This document shows, in pieces, positions 1-8,287 of a stretch of 64,000 bases of DNA. The translations under genes were made by a program, and so were the position numbers. Position 1 is the stretch's first letter, and every line of letters starts with the position of its first letter. Below the pieces are notes generated by a model that was not told where the DNA came from, did not search any database, and saw only the letters and a program-made list of their open reading frames with translations. The DNA is from Bifidobacterium actinocoloniiforme DSM 22766 (lineage in GTDB: Bacteria; Actinomycetota; Actinomycetes; Actinomycetales; Bifidobacteriaceae): contig NZ_CP011786.1 in assembly GCF_001263395.1 (NCBI RefSeq), positions 620,001 to 684,000 on the forward strand, in the 5' to 3' direction.

Positions 1-838
1 CAGCCTTGGCTGCGATTACGTGCATGAGCGGACCGCCCTGCTGACCTGGGAAAACGGCTGAATCCAAGACCTTGCCATAGGCGCTCCGGGCCAGTATGAA
101 GCCGGAGCGCGGCCCTCCCAAAGTCTTGTGGGCCGTGGAGGAGACGACGTCCGCCCAAGGCACCGGCGAGGGGTGGAGGCCAGCGGCCACCAGTCCGGCG
201 AAGTGCGCCATGTCCACCCACAGCTTGGCCCCCACCTGATCGGCCACCTGCCTCAGAGCTTGGAAGTCCTCGATCCTGGGGTAGGCGGACCAACCGGCGA
301 TAATCACGGAGGGATGCGTCTGCAAGGCGCGTTCAAGCACGATCTGCGGGTCGATCAGGTAGGTGTCCGGATTCACCGTGTAGGTCTCGGCCTTGTAGAA
401 ACGGCCGGAGAAGTTCATCCTGGTCCCGTGCGTCAGGTGCCCGCCGTGGTCCAGGGCCAAGCCCAGCACTGTGTCGCCGGGCTTGGCCAGCGCCTGGTAT
501 ACCGCAGCGTTGGCTTGGGCGCCTGAATGAGGCTGAACATTGGCGTACTCAGCCCCGAAGAGCTCACACGCGCGGCTGCGCGCCAGCTCCTCCACCTGAT
601 CCAGGAACTCGCATCCCCCGTAGTAGCGCCTACCGGGATAGCCCTCCGCGTACTTGTTCGTCAGCACGCTGCCCTGGGCCTGCAGCACGGCCTTAGGCAC
701 GAAGTTCTCGGAGGCGATCATCTCGAGCCCCCCGCGCTGCCGCTTCAGTTCAGCCTCCAGCAGAGCGGCTATCTGGGGATCGGCCTGTCCGATCCCCATG
801 GTGAACGCCTCAGTCGCCTGCTCCCTACTGTCTGTCAT
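1..838 (-). CDS. glyA: Serine hydroxymethyltransferase, 3' end outside the window
   Basis: PLP enzyme interconverting serine plus tetrahydrofolate and glycine plus 5,10-methylene-THF in the cytosol, a main source of one-carbon units. The reverse complement reads [12 protein letters not shown], then the family motif [10 protein letters not shown], then [17 protein letters not shown], all typical of the SHMT N-terminal half. The PLP-binding segment [13 protein letters not shown] is present with the Schiff-base lysine near residue 238. About 279 residues are visible; the remaining C-terminal part (family length about 420-430) lies before base 1. The ATG at 838 is preceded by an AAGGAG ribosome site about 8 nt upstream. 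It is divergent from the ABC exporter pair. The call is secure; only the missing end limits it. Confidence 0.95.
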   Translation of the reverse strand, partial: MTDSREQATEAFTMGIGQADPQIAALLEAELKRQRGGLEMIASENFVPKAVLQAQGSVLTNKYAEGYPGRRYYGGCEFLDQVEELARSRACELFGAEYANVQPHSGAQANAAVYQALAKPGDTVLGLALDHGGHLTHGTRMNFSGRFYKAETYTVNPDTYLIDPQIVLERALQTHPSVIIAGWSAYPRIEDFQALRQVADQVGAKLWVDMAHFAGLVAAGLHPSPVPWADVVSSTAHKTLGGPRSGFILARSAYGKVLDSAVFPGQQGGPLMHVIAAKA

Positions 839-1111
839 TCCTGCGTCTCCTTACATATCGCTTACGACGCTGGTATCCAGGGCCGAAACCTGGCCCGCGC
901 TGTCTGCCGAATCCATATACTGTTACTTATTGCTTGCATTGATTACGGCGCGAAATTCGCACAGTGATCGAAAGAGCCGTTCTCCAGTCCTTGCGCAGGT
1001 CCTAAGGCTCCTCTGCACCCGAACTGGCTACCGCCCTAGGGGCGTACCCTCGCGCTGGAGGCGTTCGGCTGTGGCGATTGTATACAAAGCGGGAGCAAAA
1101 GAGGAGGGGTT

Positions 1112-2929
1112 GTGAGCGAAGCCACAGAAAAAGGGGCCGTAATCACGGACGTGCAGGAGCGGCCGAAGCATTTGGTGCGCACGTTGCTGCGCTCCCTGCG
1201 TGAGTATCGGAAGGCCAGTTGGCTCGCTCCAGCATACGTCTTCGTCGAGAGCGTCCTGGAAATCGTAATCCCGACGGTCATGGCCGGCCTGATTGACTAC
1301 GGCGTCTCCGCCCGCTCCATGCCGAACATCGCCAAATTCGGGCTTATTCTTGTTTGCTGTTCGCTGGTCTCGCTCTTCTCGGGCTTCATGTCGGGCAAGT
1401 ATGCGGCCATCGCCTCGGCCGGCTTCGCCAAGAACCTGCGCCATGACCTTTTCGACAAGGTGCAGTCCTTCTCATTTACCAACATCGACCGCTTCTCCAC
1501 AGGCTCGATTATCACCCGTCTGACCACGGACGTGACCAACCTGCAATACGCTTACCAGATGATCATCCGCGTCGGGGTGCGTGCGCCGGTCATGGTGATC
1601 GTCGCCTGGTTCTTCTCCTTCCGCATCTCCCACTCGATCTCGATGATCTTCCTGGCTGCCATCCCGATTCTGGGCATCGGGCTCATCGGCCTGTCCGTAT
1701 GGGTCCACCCGATTTTCGAGCGGGTCTTCCATAGGTACGACCGGCTCAACGGCGTGGTCGAGGAGAATCTGCAAGGCATCCGCGTGGTCAAGTCCTACAA
1801 CCGCGAGGACCACGAGGAGCGCAAGTTCAGCCGCATCTCCATGGCCATCTACCGGGCTTACTGCAGGGCCGAGCACATCATGAGCTTCACGGTCCCCCTG
1901 CTCAACTTCTGCATTTACACGGCCCTAATCCTGATCTCATGGCTGGGCGCCCAGCAAATCGTCGCCTCTGGCAACAACGCGGCGCACGGCCTGACCACCG
2001 GCGACCTGACCGCCCTGGTCACCTATACCATGCAGATCCTTATGGCCATGAACATGATCTCGATGATCGTCGTCATGGTCATCATCTCACAGGCTTCCGC
2101 GGAGCGCATCTGCCAGGTCCTCGTGGAGCGCTCCACCGTGGAGAACCCCGCCCACCCGGTGATGGAGGTGCCCAACGGATCGGTGGAATTCGACCATGTG
2201 GGCTTCCGCTACTCCAATTCCTCCGAAAAACCGGTCCTGGACGATGTGAGCCTGTCGATCACGTCCGGACAGACCATCGGCATCGTCGGCGGCACGGGGT
2301 CAGCCAAGTCGAGCTTGGTCCAGCTGATTCCCCGCTTGTACGACGTGACCCAGGGCACGCTCAAAGTGGGCGGACACGACGTGCGCGAATACGACCTGGA
2401 GGCCTTGCGTGACCAAGTGGCGATGGTCCTGCAGAAGAACGTCCTCTTCTCCGGCACAATCGCCGAGAACTTGCGCTGGGGGAACCCGGACGCCAGCGAC
2501 GAGCAGCTGCGGCGGGTCTGCAAACTGGCCCAAGCGGACTCCTTCATCCAGGAATTCCCCGATAAATACGACACGATGCTCGACCAAGGCGGCACGAACG
2601 TCTCGGGCGGCCAGCGCCAGCGCCTGTGCATTGCCAGGGCCCTGCTGAAGAGACCAAAGATCCTGATACTGGACGATTCCACCTCCGCCGTGGACACCAA
2701 GACCGACCAACTCATCAGAACGGCCTTGCGCGAGGAAATCCCTCGAACGACCAAAATCATCATCGCCCAGCGGATCGCCTCGGTTGAGCAATCCGACTTA
2801 ATCGTCGTCTTGGACGGCGGGCGCATCCTGGATAGGGGCACCCACGAGCAGCTGCTCAAGACCTGCTCCGAGTACCGTTCCATCTATGAATCGCAGACCA
2901 GCGAGCCTGGGCAGGAGGTGCGGGCATGA
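1112..2929 (+). CDS. ABC exporter half-transporter with degenerate ATP site
   Basis: 605-residue half-exporter: an N-terminal six-helix ABC membrane domain (about 1-330) fused to a nucleotide-binding domain (about 350-590). The NBD deviates at three catalytic positions. Walker A is GGTGSAKSS with Ala398 where the second glycine is usual. The residue after Walker B Asp521 is Asp522 instead of the catalytic Glu. The H-loop position is Gln553 instead of His. The signature VSGGQRQR is intact. This is the pattern of the non-catalytic subunit of heterodimeric exporters (LmrCD, BmrCD and TM287/288 class), so it should pair with the next gene, which it overlaps by 4 bp (ATGA). The GTG start at 1112 sits 4 nt after AGGAGG. 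Substrate unknown; multidrug or lipid export is the family expectation. Confidence 0.88.
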   Translation: MSEATEKGAVITDVQERPKHLVRTLLRSLREYRKASWLAPAYVFVESVLEIVIPTVMAGLIDYGVSARSMPNIAKFGLILVCCSLVSLFSGFMSGKYAAIASAGFAKNLRHDLFDKVQSFSFTNIDRFSTGSIITRLTTDVTNLQYAYQMIIRVGVRAPVMVIVAWFFSFRISHSISMIFLAAIPILGIGLIGLSVWVHPIFERVFHRYDRLNGVVEENLQGIRVVKSYNREDHEERKFSRISMAIYRAYCRAEHIMSFTVPLLNFCIYTALILISWLGAQQIVASGNNAAHGLTTGDLTALVTYTMQILMAMNMISMIVVMVIISQASAERICQVLVERSTVENPAHPVMEVPNGSVEFDHVGFRYSNSSEKPVLDDVSLSITSGQTIGIVGGTGSAKSSLVQLIPRLYDVTQGTLKVGGHDVREYDLEALRDQVAMVLQKNVLFSGTIAENLRWGNPDASDEQLRRVCKLAQADSFIQEFPDKYDTMLDQGGTNVSGGQRQRLCIARALLKRPKILILDDSTSAVDTKTDQLIRTALREEIPRTTKIIIAQRIASVEQSDLIVVLDGGRILDRGTHEQLLKTCSEYRSIYESQTSEPGQEVRA

Positions 2930-4944
2930 GCCAGCAACAAGCAGATAAGCGCCAGGGGCGTCCGGCCATGCAGAAAGCCGCACCAGGAACCAGCAAGCGC
3001 ATTTTCTCCTACATCCTGCACTACAAGTGGCAGGTGGCCGTCATCGTCGTATGCATCCTGGTCTCGGCGGCTTCCCAGGCCGCCTCGGCCCTCTTCCTCC
3101 AGACGCTGATCGACCATTACATCCTGCCTCTGGTGGGTGCCGATAATCCTAACTGGGCTCCCCTGATCCGTATGCTAACCCTGATGGCGTGCCTGTACGC
3201 GGTCGGCACCTTCTGCTCCTGGCTGTGGTCCTGGCTGATCGTCAAGGTGGAGCAGGGCACTCTCAGGGATATCCGCGATCAGATGTTCGCCCACCAGCAG
3301 CATCTGCCTATTCGCTATTTCGACTCCCATGAGCACGGCGACACGATGAGCCGATACACCAACGACACCGACACCCTGCGCCAGGCGATCTCCCAGTCCT
3401 TCCCGCAGATGTTCTCCTCCGCGATCGCGGCTCTGGCCGCCCTGGCCTCTATGCTCTGGCTCTCAGTGCCCTTCACCCTGTTCACCTTGGCTTTCAGCGT
3501 GCTGCTGATTGTCATCGTACGCGGGATCGTCACCCGATCAGGCCTGTATTTCGTCAAGCAGCAACGGGCGATCGGCCAGGTCAACGCCTTCGTCGAGGAG
3601 GCGGTTAACGGTCAGAAAGTGGTCAAGGTCTTCAACCATGAGCGCACCACCGCCGACGACTTCCAGGCCCGTAACGAAGAGCTGTTCGAGGCGGCCGCCG
3701 AAGCGAACACCTATGGCAACGTGACCATGCCTGTAGTGGGCAACATGGGCTACATGCTCTACGTGATCCTGGCGATCCTAGGCGGCCTGGCCGGTGTGTT
3801 CGGTTGGGGCAATTTCGGCCTGTCTGGGGCGGGCCCCCTAACTTTGGGCACGATCATCTCCCTGCTGACCCTTTCGCGCTCCTTCATCAACCCCATCGGC
3901 CAGGTCTCCATGCAGTTCAACATGGTCATGATGGCCCTGGCCGGCGCCTCCCGGATTTTCTCACTGATGGATGAGCCCGTAGAAACCGACGACGGGAGCG
4001 TGCAGTTGGTCTCGGTGGAGTTGGGCTCTGATGAGCGCACGATGACGGAAGTTGATTACGAGACCGGTCATTGGGCTTGGAAGCGAGCCGACGACGACGA
4101 CGGAACCCGTTCCCTGGCTGCAGCCGCCAAACTCAGAGGCGATGCCCGGCAGGTGGCGATGAAAGCGAAAGAGGTCGCGGTCACCTCCCCCGACGGACGC
4201 TATACCTTGCTCAAGGGAGACGTGCGCTTCACCGATGTGACCTTCGGCTACGATCCAGCCAAGCCGGTCCTGCACGACATCACCTGGTTCGCCAAGCCCG
4301 GCCAAAAGATGGCCCTGGTGGGTGCTACAGGCGCAGGCAAGACCACAATCACCAACCTGATCAACCGCTTCTACGACATTCAGGAAGGGCAGATCCTCTA
4401 TGACGGCATCGACGTCAAGAACATCCGCAAGCCTGACCTGCGCCGTTCCCTCGGCATCGTCCTGCAAGACGTGAACCTCTTCACCGGCACCGTGCTCGAC
4501 AACATCCGCTACGGCCGCTTGGACGCGACGGACGAGGAATGCATCGAGGCCGCCAAGCTGACCAATGCGGACGGGTTCATCCGCATGCTCCCCAAAGGCT
4601 ACCAGACCGTGCTGGAGGGCGATGGCTCCGGCTTGTCCCAAGGCCAACGCCAGCTGATTTCAATCGCCCGCGCCGCCGTGGCTGATCCACCGGCGATGAT
4701 CTTGGACGAGGCGACCTCCTCCATCGATACCCGTACCGAGGAGGTCGTCCAGGAGGGCATGGACGCGCTGATGAAAGGCCGCACCACTTTCGTGATCGCC
4801 CACAGACTCTCTACAGTGCGCAACTCGGATGTGATCATGGTCCTGGACCACGGACGCATCATCGAACGCGGCAACCACGAGGAATTGATCGCGCAGCACG
4901 GCGAGTACTATCAGCTCTACACCGGAGCTTTCGAATTGGAATAA
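2926..4944 (+). CDS. ABC exporter half-transporter with canonical ATP site
   Basis: 672-residue partner of the preceding gene, starting inside its stop codon (ATGA). Membrane domain about residues 25-350, then a charged linker (about 355-425, acidic DDDDG stretch and alanine-rich helix), then the NBD. Catalytic motifs are complete: Walker A GATGAGKTT from residue 466, signature LSQGQRQ, Walker B ILDEATSSID with catalytic Glu595, H-loop His626 in FVIAHRLST. Combined with the degenerate first subunit, the pair should form an asymmetric heterodimer with one consensus and one degenerate ATP site. Location is the cytoplasmic membrane. Substrate cannot be read from the sequence; no regulator of this pair is adjacent. 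Translational coupling implies equimolar synthesis. Confidence 0.9.
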   Translation: MSQQQADKRQGRPAMQKAAPGTSKRIFSYILHYKWQVAVIVVCILVSAASQAASALFLQTLIDHYILPLVGADNPNWAPLIRMLTLMACLYAVGTFCSWLWSWLIVKVEQGTLRDIRDQMFAHQQHLPIRYFDSHEHGDTMSRYTNDTDTLRQAISQSFPQMFSSAIAALAALASMLWLSVPFTLFTLAFSVLLIVIVRGIVTRSGLYFVKQQRAIGQVNAFVEEAVNGQKVVKVFNHERTTADDFQARNEELFEAAAEANTYGNVTMPVVGNMGYMLYVILAILGGLAGVFGWGNFGLSGAGPLTLGTIISLLTLSRSFINPIGQVSMQFNMVMMALAGASRIFSLMDEPVETDDGSVQLVSVELGSDERTMTEVDYETGHWAWKRADDDDGTRSLAAAAKLRGDARQVAMKAKEVAVTSPDGRYTLLKGDVRFTDVTFGYDPAKPVLHDITWFAKPGQKMALVGATGAGKTTITNLINRFYDIQEGQILYDGIDVKNIRKPDLRRSLGIVLQDVNLFTGTVLDNIRYGRLDATDEECIEAAKLTNADGFIRMLPKGYQTVLEGDGSGLSQGQRQLISIARAAVADPPAMILDEATSSIDTRTEEVVQEGMDALMKGRTTFVIAHRLSTVRNSDVIMVLDHGRIIERGNHEELIAQHGEYYQLYTGAFELE

Positions 4945-4959
4945 CCGTTGTGCGGTTAA

Positions 4960-5012
4960 CCGCATATGGTTGTGCCCGCCGGGACCCACCCGGCGGGCAC
5001 AACCATATGCGG
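4960..5012. terminator. 24-bp perfect stem-loop between convergent genes
   Basis: Two 24-nt arms (4960-4983 and 4989-5012) are exact reverse complements around a 5-nt loop. The element lies 15 bp after the ABC exporter stop and upstream of a convergent operon end, so a bidirectional terminator is the simplest reading. There is no T-run on either side. A 14-bp palindrome, TGCGGTTAACCGCA (4951-4964), overlaps the left arm, so two mutually exclusive foldings are possible. A recombination or protein-binding site is an alternative. Confidence 0.5.
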
Positions 5013-5057
5013 AGCCCACCAGCGACACTCCGCGCTGCCGCGCCCGACTTGAATGGG

Positions 5058-5124
5058 ATTTTGGGCAGAAGCGAACAGCTTAAACCTTTCAATCGCCACT
5101 TTCGCGTTCGCTTGTGCCCAAAAT
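5058..5124. repeat. 19-bp inverted repeat, one mismatch
   Basis: Arms at 5058-5076 (ATTTTGGGCAGAAGCGAAC) and 5106-5124 are inverted copies with one mismatch, separated by 29 nt. It follows the 24-bp stem-loop in the same intergenic space between the ABC exporter pair and the convergent GntR operon. Its purpose is not evident; it may be a second terminator or a remnant of a mobile element end. The rest of this gap (5125-5214) shows nothing recognisable. Confidence 0.45.
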
Positions 5125-5214
5125 TGCTCAACGGGTTTTATGGGGGTTGGGTTATCGGCCCTGCTGGTGCGCGTATATCGACGCTTGCTCCGCCCTGTTG
5201 CTATCTAACGGCCC

Positions 5215-5943
5215 TCATAGCTCCTTCTTGCCGTAGATGCGCAGGGAGCAGGCTATCGAGATCAAGACAGCGAGGACAGCCACTAGGACACCGAGAATGA
5301 CCGTACGCAGGACGCTGGTGGTCAGGAAAACGGCGATACGGGCAGCCCAATCCTGCGGGATGCGCGAAATCAGGAAGCCCAAGGCCACTAATCCGATCAG
5401 TGACAGGCTCATGCCCTTTAAGACGCTCATGCTGTTGAACCGATACAGGAGTGGAAGGAAGATGCAGATCAGGAGCAAGACCGTCAATAAGCAGATCCCG
5501 CAGACCGCCAGGACCGGCATATCCAGGGCGGTACCTGTCAGATCGAACACGACCGGCATATCCAGGGCGGTACCTGTGAGATCGAACACGACCGGCACCA
5601 GCAGGATCCCAACCAGGTAGGCCAAGAGGTCGAAGGCTGACATGATGTAGCGTCCCAGCACTTGCCGTGAGCGTGAGATAGGAATCATTCCATCGAAGCG
5701 GATGTCTCCGGATTGTTCGGTTACCAAGAAGGGGTACATGCTGTACAAAGCCGTCACACAGCCTACGCTCCCGCAGATGCCGCCGAACATCCCGTCGACG
5801 GATTCCGTGGTCTTCGCACCCGATAACCCCATCACCAGCGCCATGATGACAGGCAGGGCGATGATCAGCGCAATCCCATACACTTTGCCGTAGGACTCCA
5901 ACCGCCTATTGTCGAGTCGGACTTGCGCGATGATGCCATTCAT
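5215..5943 (-). CDS. ABC-2 type permease of a YtrA-regulated transporter
   Basis: 242-residue polytopic membrane protein with about six hydrophobic segments, resembling the ABC-2 permease family often paired with a BcrA/YtrB-like ATPase. It is the last gene of a GntR-ATPase-permease operon and starts inside the ATPase stop codon (4-bp ATGA overlap), with AGGAGGT upstream. Residues VVFDLTGTALDMP occur twice in direct succession, in the segment between the third and fourth hydrophobic stretches, because of a 39-bp tandem duplication. The extra 13 residues lengthen one loop or helix end without breaking the frame. Likely exports a cell-envelope-active compound or lipid; substrate unknown. The permease assignment rests on hydrophobicity and context more than on motifs. 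Confidence 0.75.
   Translation of the reverse strand: MNGIIAQVRLDNRRLESYGKVYGIALIIALPVIMALVMGLSGAKTTESVDGMFGGICGSVGCVTALYSMYPFLVTEQSGDIRFDGMIPISRSRQVLGRYIMSAFDLLAYLVGILLVPVVFDLTGTALDMPVVFDLTGTALDMPVLAVCGICLLTVLLLICIFLPLLYRFNSMSVLKGMSLSLIGLVALGFLISRIPQDWAARIAVFLTTSVLRTVILGVLVAVLAVLISIACSLRIYGKKEL
5513..5590. repeat. 39-bp in-frame tandem duplication
   Basis: Unit 1 is 5513-5551 and unit 2 is 5552-5590; they differ at one base (tgtCag versus tgtGag). The first few bases of the unit recur after unit 2. The duplication is a multiple of three and lies inside the ABC-2 permease gene, adding 13 residues. Near identity suggests a recent slippage or unequal-crossover event. Confidence 0.95.
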
Positions 5944-6950
5944 AACCGTACCTCCTGTCGCTCGTCTTCAGGTAGTTGCTCACGGATTCCCTTGCTGTTT
6001 CCATCGGACACCCGCTCGCTGGTCAGGCGCATGATGTCATCAAATTCCGGGCGTTCCTGGCTATAGCGGCTTGCATCGGGTCCAGCGACTGCATGGCGAC
6101 CCCCTTCCGCAGTCAGGAAGGCTTGCGCATTTTCCGCCGCCACCAGCGCGTCAAAGCCAGTGGCGAACTCGCGGACACCGACCGCCAACCGCCGCTGGGC
6201 CGTTGTCAGGTCGCCGGGAGCCCCGTGGATCAGGACGAAGGCGTCCTCGAACTCGTCACGCGGACCGGTGTAGCAGAGGGAGCCGCCGTTGATGTAGGTG
6301 ATGAAGTCGGCGACCCGCTCCAGGTCGGAGGTGATGTGGGAGGAGAAGAGGACCGAGTGCTGGCCGTCGGCGATGTAGTCGGCCAGGAGGTCCATCAGCT
6401 CATCCCGGGCCAGCACATCCAGACCGGCTGTAGGCTCGTCCAGGACCAGGAGCCTGGCGTCATGGCTCAAAGCCACGGCCAGCATGAGTTTCATCTGCAT
6501 GCCGCGGGACAAATCCTTGACCTTCTTCTTGGGAGCGAGCCCGAAGCGCTCCAGGTACTGCCGGAAAGCGTCCTCCTGCCAAGTCGGGTACAGGGGCGCC
6601 ATGGCTTTACCACAGGTGTCCACAGTCCACAGGTTCACGAAGTAGGAGGTGTCGAACACCACTCCCAGTTGGGCTTTGACCGATTCCTCATGAGCGATGT
6701 TATCCATGCCCAGGATCTCGATGGTCCCCCGATCCCTCGTGATCATGTTGAGGATGAGTCGGATCAACGTGGACTTTCCGGCTCCATTGGGACCGATGAG
6801 CCCCATGATGTAGCCCATGGGGAGGTCAAAGGTAACATCGTTGAGGCTGAACGAATGCCCCTCAGCCTCATCCTTGGTGCGCCGGTAGTGTTTGCCTACG
6901 TCATTTACGCGGAGGGCGTAGGCGGGTTGGTTTCGCATCCTCTCGTTCAT
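5940..6950 (-). CDS. ABC transporter ATP-binding protein (YtrB/BcrA-like)
   Basis: 336-residue cytoplasmic ATPase that would power the ABC-2 permease encoded next. Walker A is GPNGAGKSTL (about residues 50-59), the signature is the variant LSRGMQMKL common in ABC-2 type ATPases, and Walker B is LLVLDEPTAGLD, followed by an SSHITSDLERV H-loop. The C-terminal 100 residues after the NBD form the variable extension seen in this group. I place the start at the ATG at 6950, preceded by AAAGGA, rather than an upstream in-frame TTG at 6980 that would overlap the regulator gene. Spacing to the regulator is 38 bp. Expression should follow the YtrA-type repressor. Confidence 0.88.
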   Translation of the reverse strand: MNERMRNQPAYALRVNDVGKHYRRTKDEAEGHSFSLNDVTFDLPMGYIMGLIGPNGAGKSTLIRLILNMITRDRGTIEILGMDNIAHEESVKAQLGVVFDTSYFVNLWTVDTCGKAMAPLYPTWQEDAFRQYLERFGLAPKKKVKDLSRGMQMKLMLAVALSHDARLLVLDEPTAGLDVLARDELMDLLADYIADGQHSVLFSSHITSDLERVADFITYINGGSLCYTGPRDEFEDAFVLIHGAPGDLTTAQRRLAVGVREFATGFDALVAAENAQAFLTAEGGRHAVAGPDASRYSQERPEFDDIMRLTSERVSDGNSKGIREQLPEDERQEVRL

Positions 6951-6988
6951 GCTTTGTCCTTTCTGGTGTTCGCTTCCCAAGTTCAGCT

Positions 6989-7369
6989 TCAGGAATCCAA
7001 CTGCGCCATGGCCTGGTCCAGCAAGTCGTGCAAGTCGTCCCCACCGATTCCCGCGGCCCGCGCGGCTTGCGCCGCATTGTCGAGGTCCGAGCGCACCTGC
7101 TTGACCAACCGTTCGTGCATACGTTCATTGCTCCGGTCCAAGACGAACGTGCCCTTGCCCTGGATGTTCTCCAGGATGCCCTCCTGGGCGAGTTCGTTGT
7201 AGGCCCGGGTCACGGTCAGCACCGAGATGCGCAGGTCCTTGGCCAGGGAGCGCAAGGATGGCAGCGACTCCCCCGCCCGCAGGCTGCCGTCCAGGACGGC
7301 AGAGCGAATTTGGTCCTCTATCTGCTGATAGATGGGTTCACCGGACACGGATGAGATGATCAGTTTCAT
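6989..7369 (-). CDS. GntR family repressor, YtrA subfamily
   Basis: 126-residue transcription factor. The N-terminal winged helix is clear: PIYQQIEDQIRSAVLDGSL, SLPSLRSLAKDLRISVLTVTRAYNEL and EGILENIQGKGTFVL are all GntR hallmarks. The short C-terminal tail (about 45 residues) without a large ligand domain is what defines the YtrA subfamily, whose members usually repress an adjacent ABC transporter operon. That matches the two downstream genes. The ATG at 7369 has GGAGGGG upstream. A promoter and overlapping inverted repeat lie 65-120 bp upstream, suggesting autoregulation. The inducing signal is unknown; cell-wall antibiotics induce some relatives. Confidence 0.9.
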   Translation of the reverse strand: MKLIISSVSGEPIYQQIEDQIRSAVLDGSLRAGESLPSLRSLAKDLRISVLTVTRAYNELAQEGILENIQGKGTFVLDRSNERMHERLVKQVRSDLDNAAQAARAAGIGGDDLHDLLDQAMAQLDS

Positions 7370-7434
7370 CCAAGCCCCCCTCCGTTAAAAGTCGGCAGAC
7401 AGCAGACGCCCCTGCGTACCTGGTAAGCGACGTA

Positions 7435-7491
7435 CTACTGTTTTACTGTCATACATAACTCTATAACAGTAGAAGCAACTGTGCAAGTCAA
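7435..7491 (-). promoter_or_regulatory. Promoter and candidate operator of the GntR/ABC operon
   Basis: On the minus strand, -35 TTGACT (7486-7491) and -10 TGTTAT (7463-7468) are 17 bp apart. An inverted repeat, CTACTGTT at 7435-7442 and AACAGTAG at 7465-7472, overlaps the -10 box and the expected transcription start. This is a good position for the YtrA-like repressor. A further ACTG..CAGT pair lies at 7491-7503. Assignment of the repressor to this repeat is inference. Confidence 0.6.
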
Positions 7492-7552
7492 CTGCATAAC
7501 AGTTAGCGGAATCGGCTCCATTTGGCGAGGCGCGACCCCAGTTCCGCACTCC

Positions 7553-8242
7553 TTACAGGCAGGCGGGCGCCTGGGAGAAGTCGCGAATAGCGCCGTCGGC
7601 CACGGCTTGGATGCGCCCCCAGTCAGACGCCGAGGAATCGTCATACACGGCCCACACCTTCATGCCTACGCTCCTCGCGGAACGAAGGGCCAGCAGCAGG
7701 TCCTCGAAAACCGTGCAATCCGTAGGCTCCACCCCCAACTGACGGGCGGCAAGCCGGTAGATATCGGGCTCCGCCTTGCCGACCGAACCCGCGTCATCCA
7801 CGCTGCATGCGCAATCGAAGCAATCGGCCATGCCGGCGTGTTCCAAGGCCACCCACCGCAGGCTGTGAGGCAGGCTGGTAGCCACAGCCAGCCGAGCCCC
7901 AGTGGCCTTGAGAGCACGCAGGTAGCCTACGGCATGAGGCTTAGGCTTCACAGCAGTGGCGTAGAGAATCCGAGCGTCATTTTCCCACTCGTCCACAAGG
8001 GCCTGCGGCCGTTCGTCCAGGCCGAAGCGGTCAATGGTGTACCGAGCGATCGCGTCGGTCTGCATGGAAGCGACCGTCGACGCGTAATCCGCCGGCATGC
8101 CGAGGCCACGGCGCTCGAAGAATCGGCGGTCGATCTCCAGCCATACACCCATCGAATCCAAAAGAGTGCCATCCAAGTCGAAAATGGCGCCCTTGCCCTT
8201 ATTGCAGAGCCCGCATCCGTCAGTCCGCCCAGACTGGCCCAT
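7553..8242 (-). CDS. HAD superfamily hydrolase (phosphatase/phosphoglucomutase-like)
   Basis: Cytosolic haloacid-dehalogenase phosphohydrolase of about 229 residues. Motif I FDLDGTLLDSM carries the nucleophile Asp and general acid Asp; motif II is the VATSLP region; motif III/IV is GKAEPDIYRLA followed by TVFEDLLLALRSA. The alpha-helical cap between motifs I and II fits the beta-phosphoglucomutase/phosphatase group. In motif IV the usual ED(S/T)xxG reads EDLLLA, which is unusual but keeps the acidic pair. The start is uncertain: the ATG at 8242 has GGGGAGG 9 nt upstream, while an earlier ATG at 8281 lies just after recN but adds 13 non-family residues. It is the last gene of a nadK-recN-HAD run. 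Substrate not assignable. Confidence 0.8.
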   Translation of the reverse strand: MGQSGRTDGCGLCNKGKGAIFDLDGTLLDSMGVWLEIDRRFFERRGLGMPADYASTVASMQTDAIARYTIDRFGLDERPQALVDEWENDARILYATAVKPKPHAVGYLRALKATGARLAVATSLPHSLRWVALEHAGMADCFDCACSVDDAGSVGKAEPDIYRLAARQLGVEPTDCTVFEDLLLALRSARSVGMKVWAVYDDSSASDWGRIQAVADGAIRDFSQAPACL

Positions 8243-8287
8243 GCCCACAACCTCCCCGTCAAGCCGAAGTATTCGACTCATAAAAAG

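Noticed and set aside
1112-2929. ABC subunit considered a pseudogene because of altered catalytic residues
   Set aside because: The frame is full length and coupled to a canonical partner; such degeneracy is normal for one half of heterodimeric exporters.
5976-7202. 408-codon open frame on the plus strand
   Set aside because: Antisense to the ABC ATPase and GntR genes, both with strong motifs and ribosome sites.
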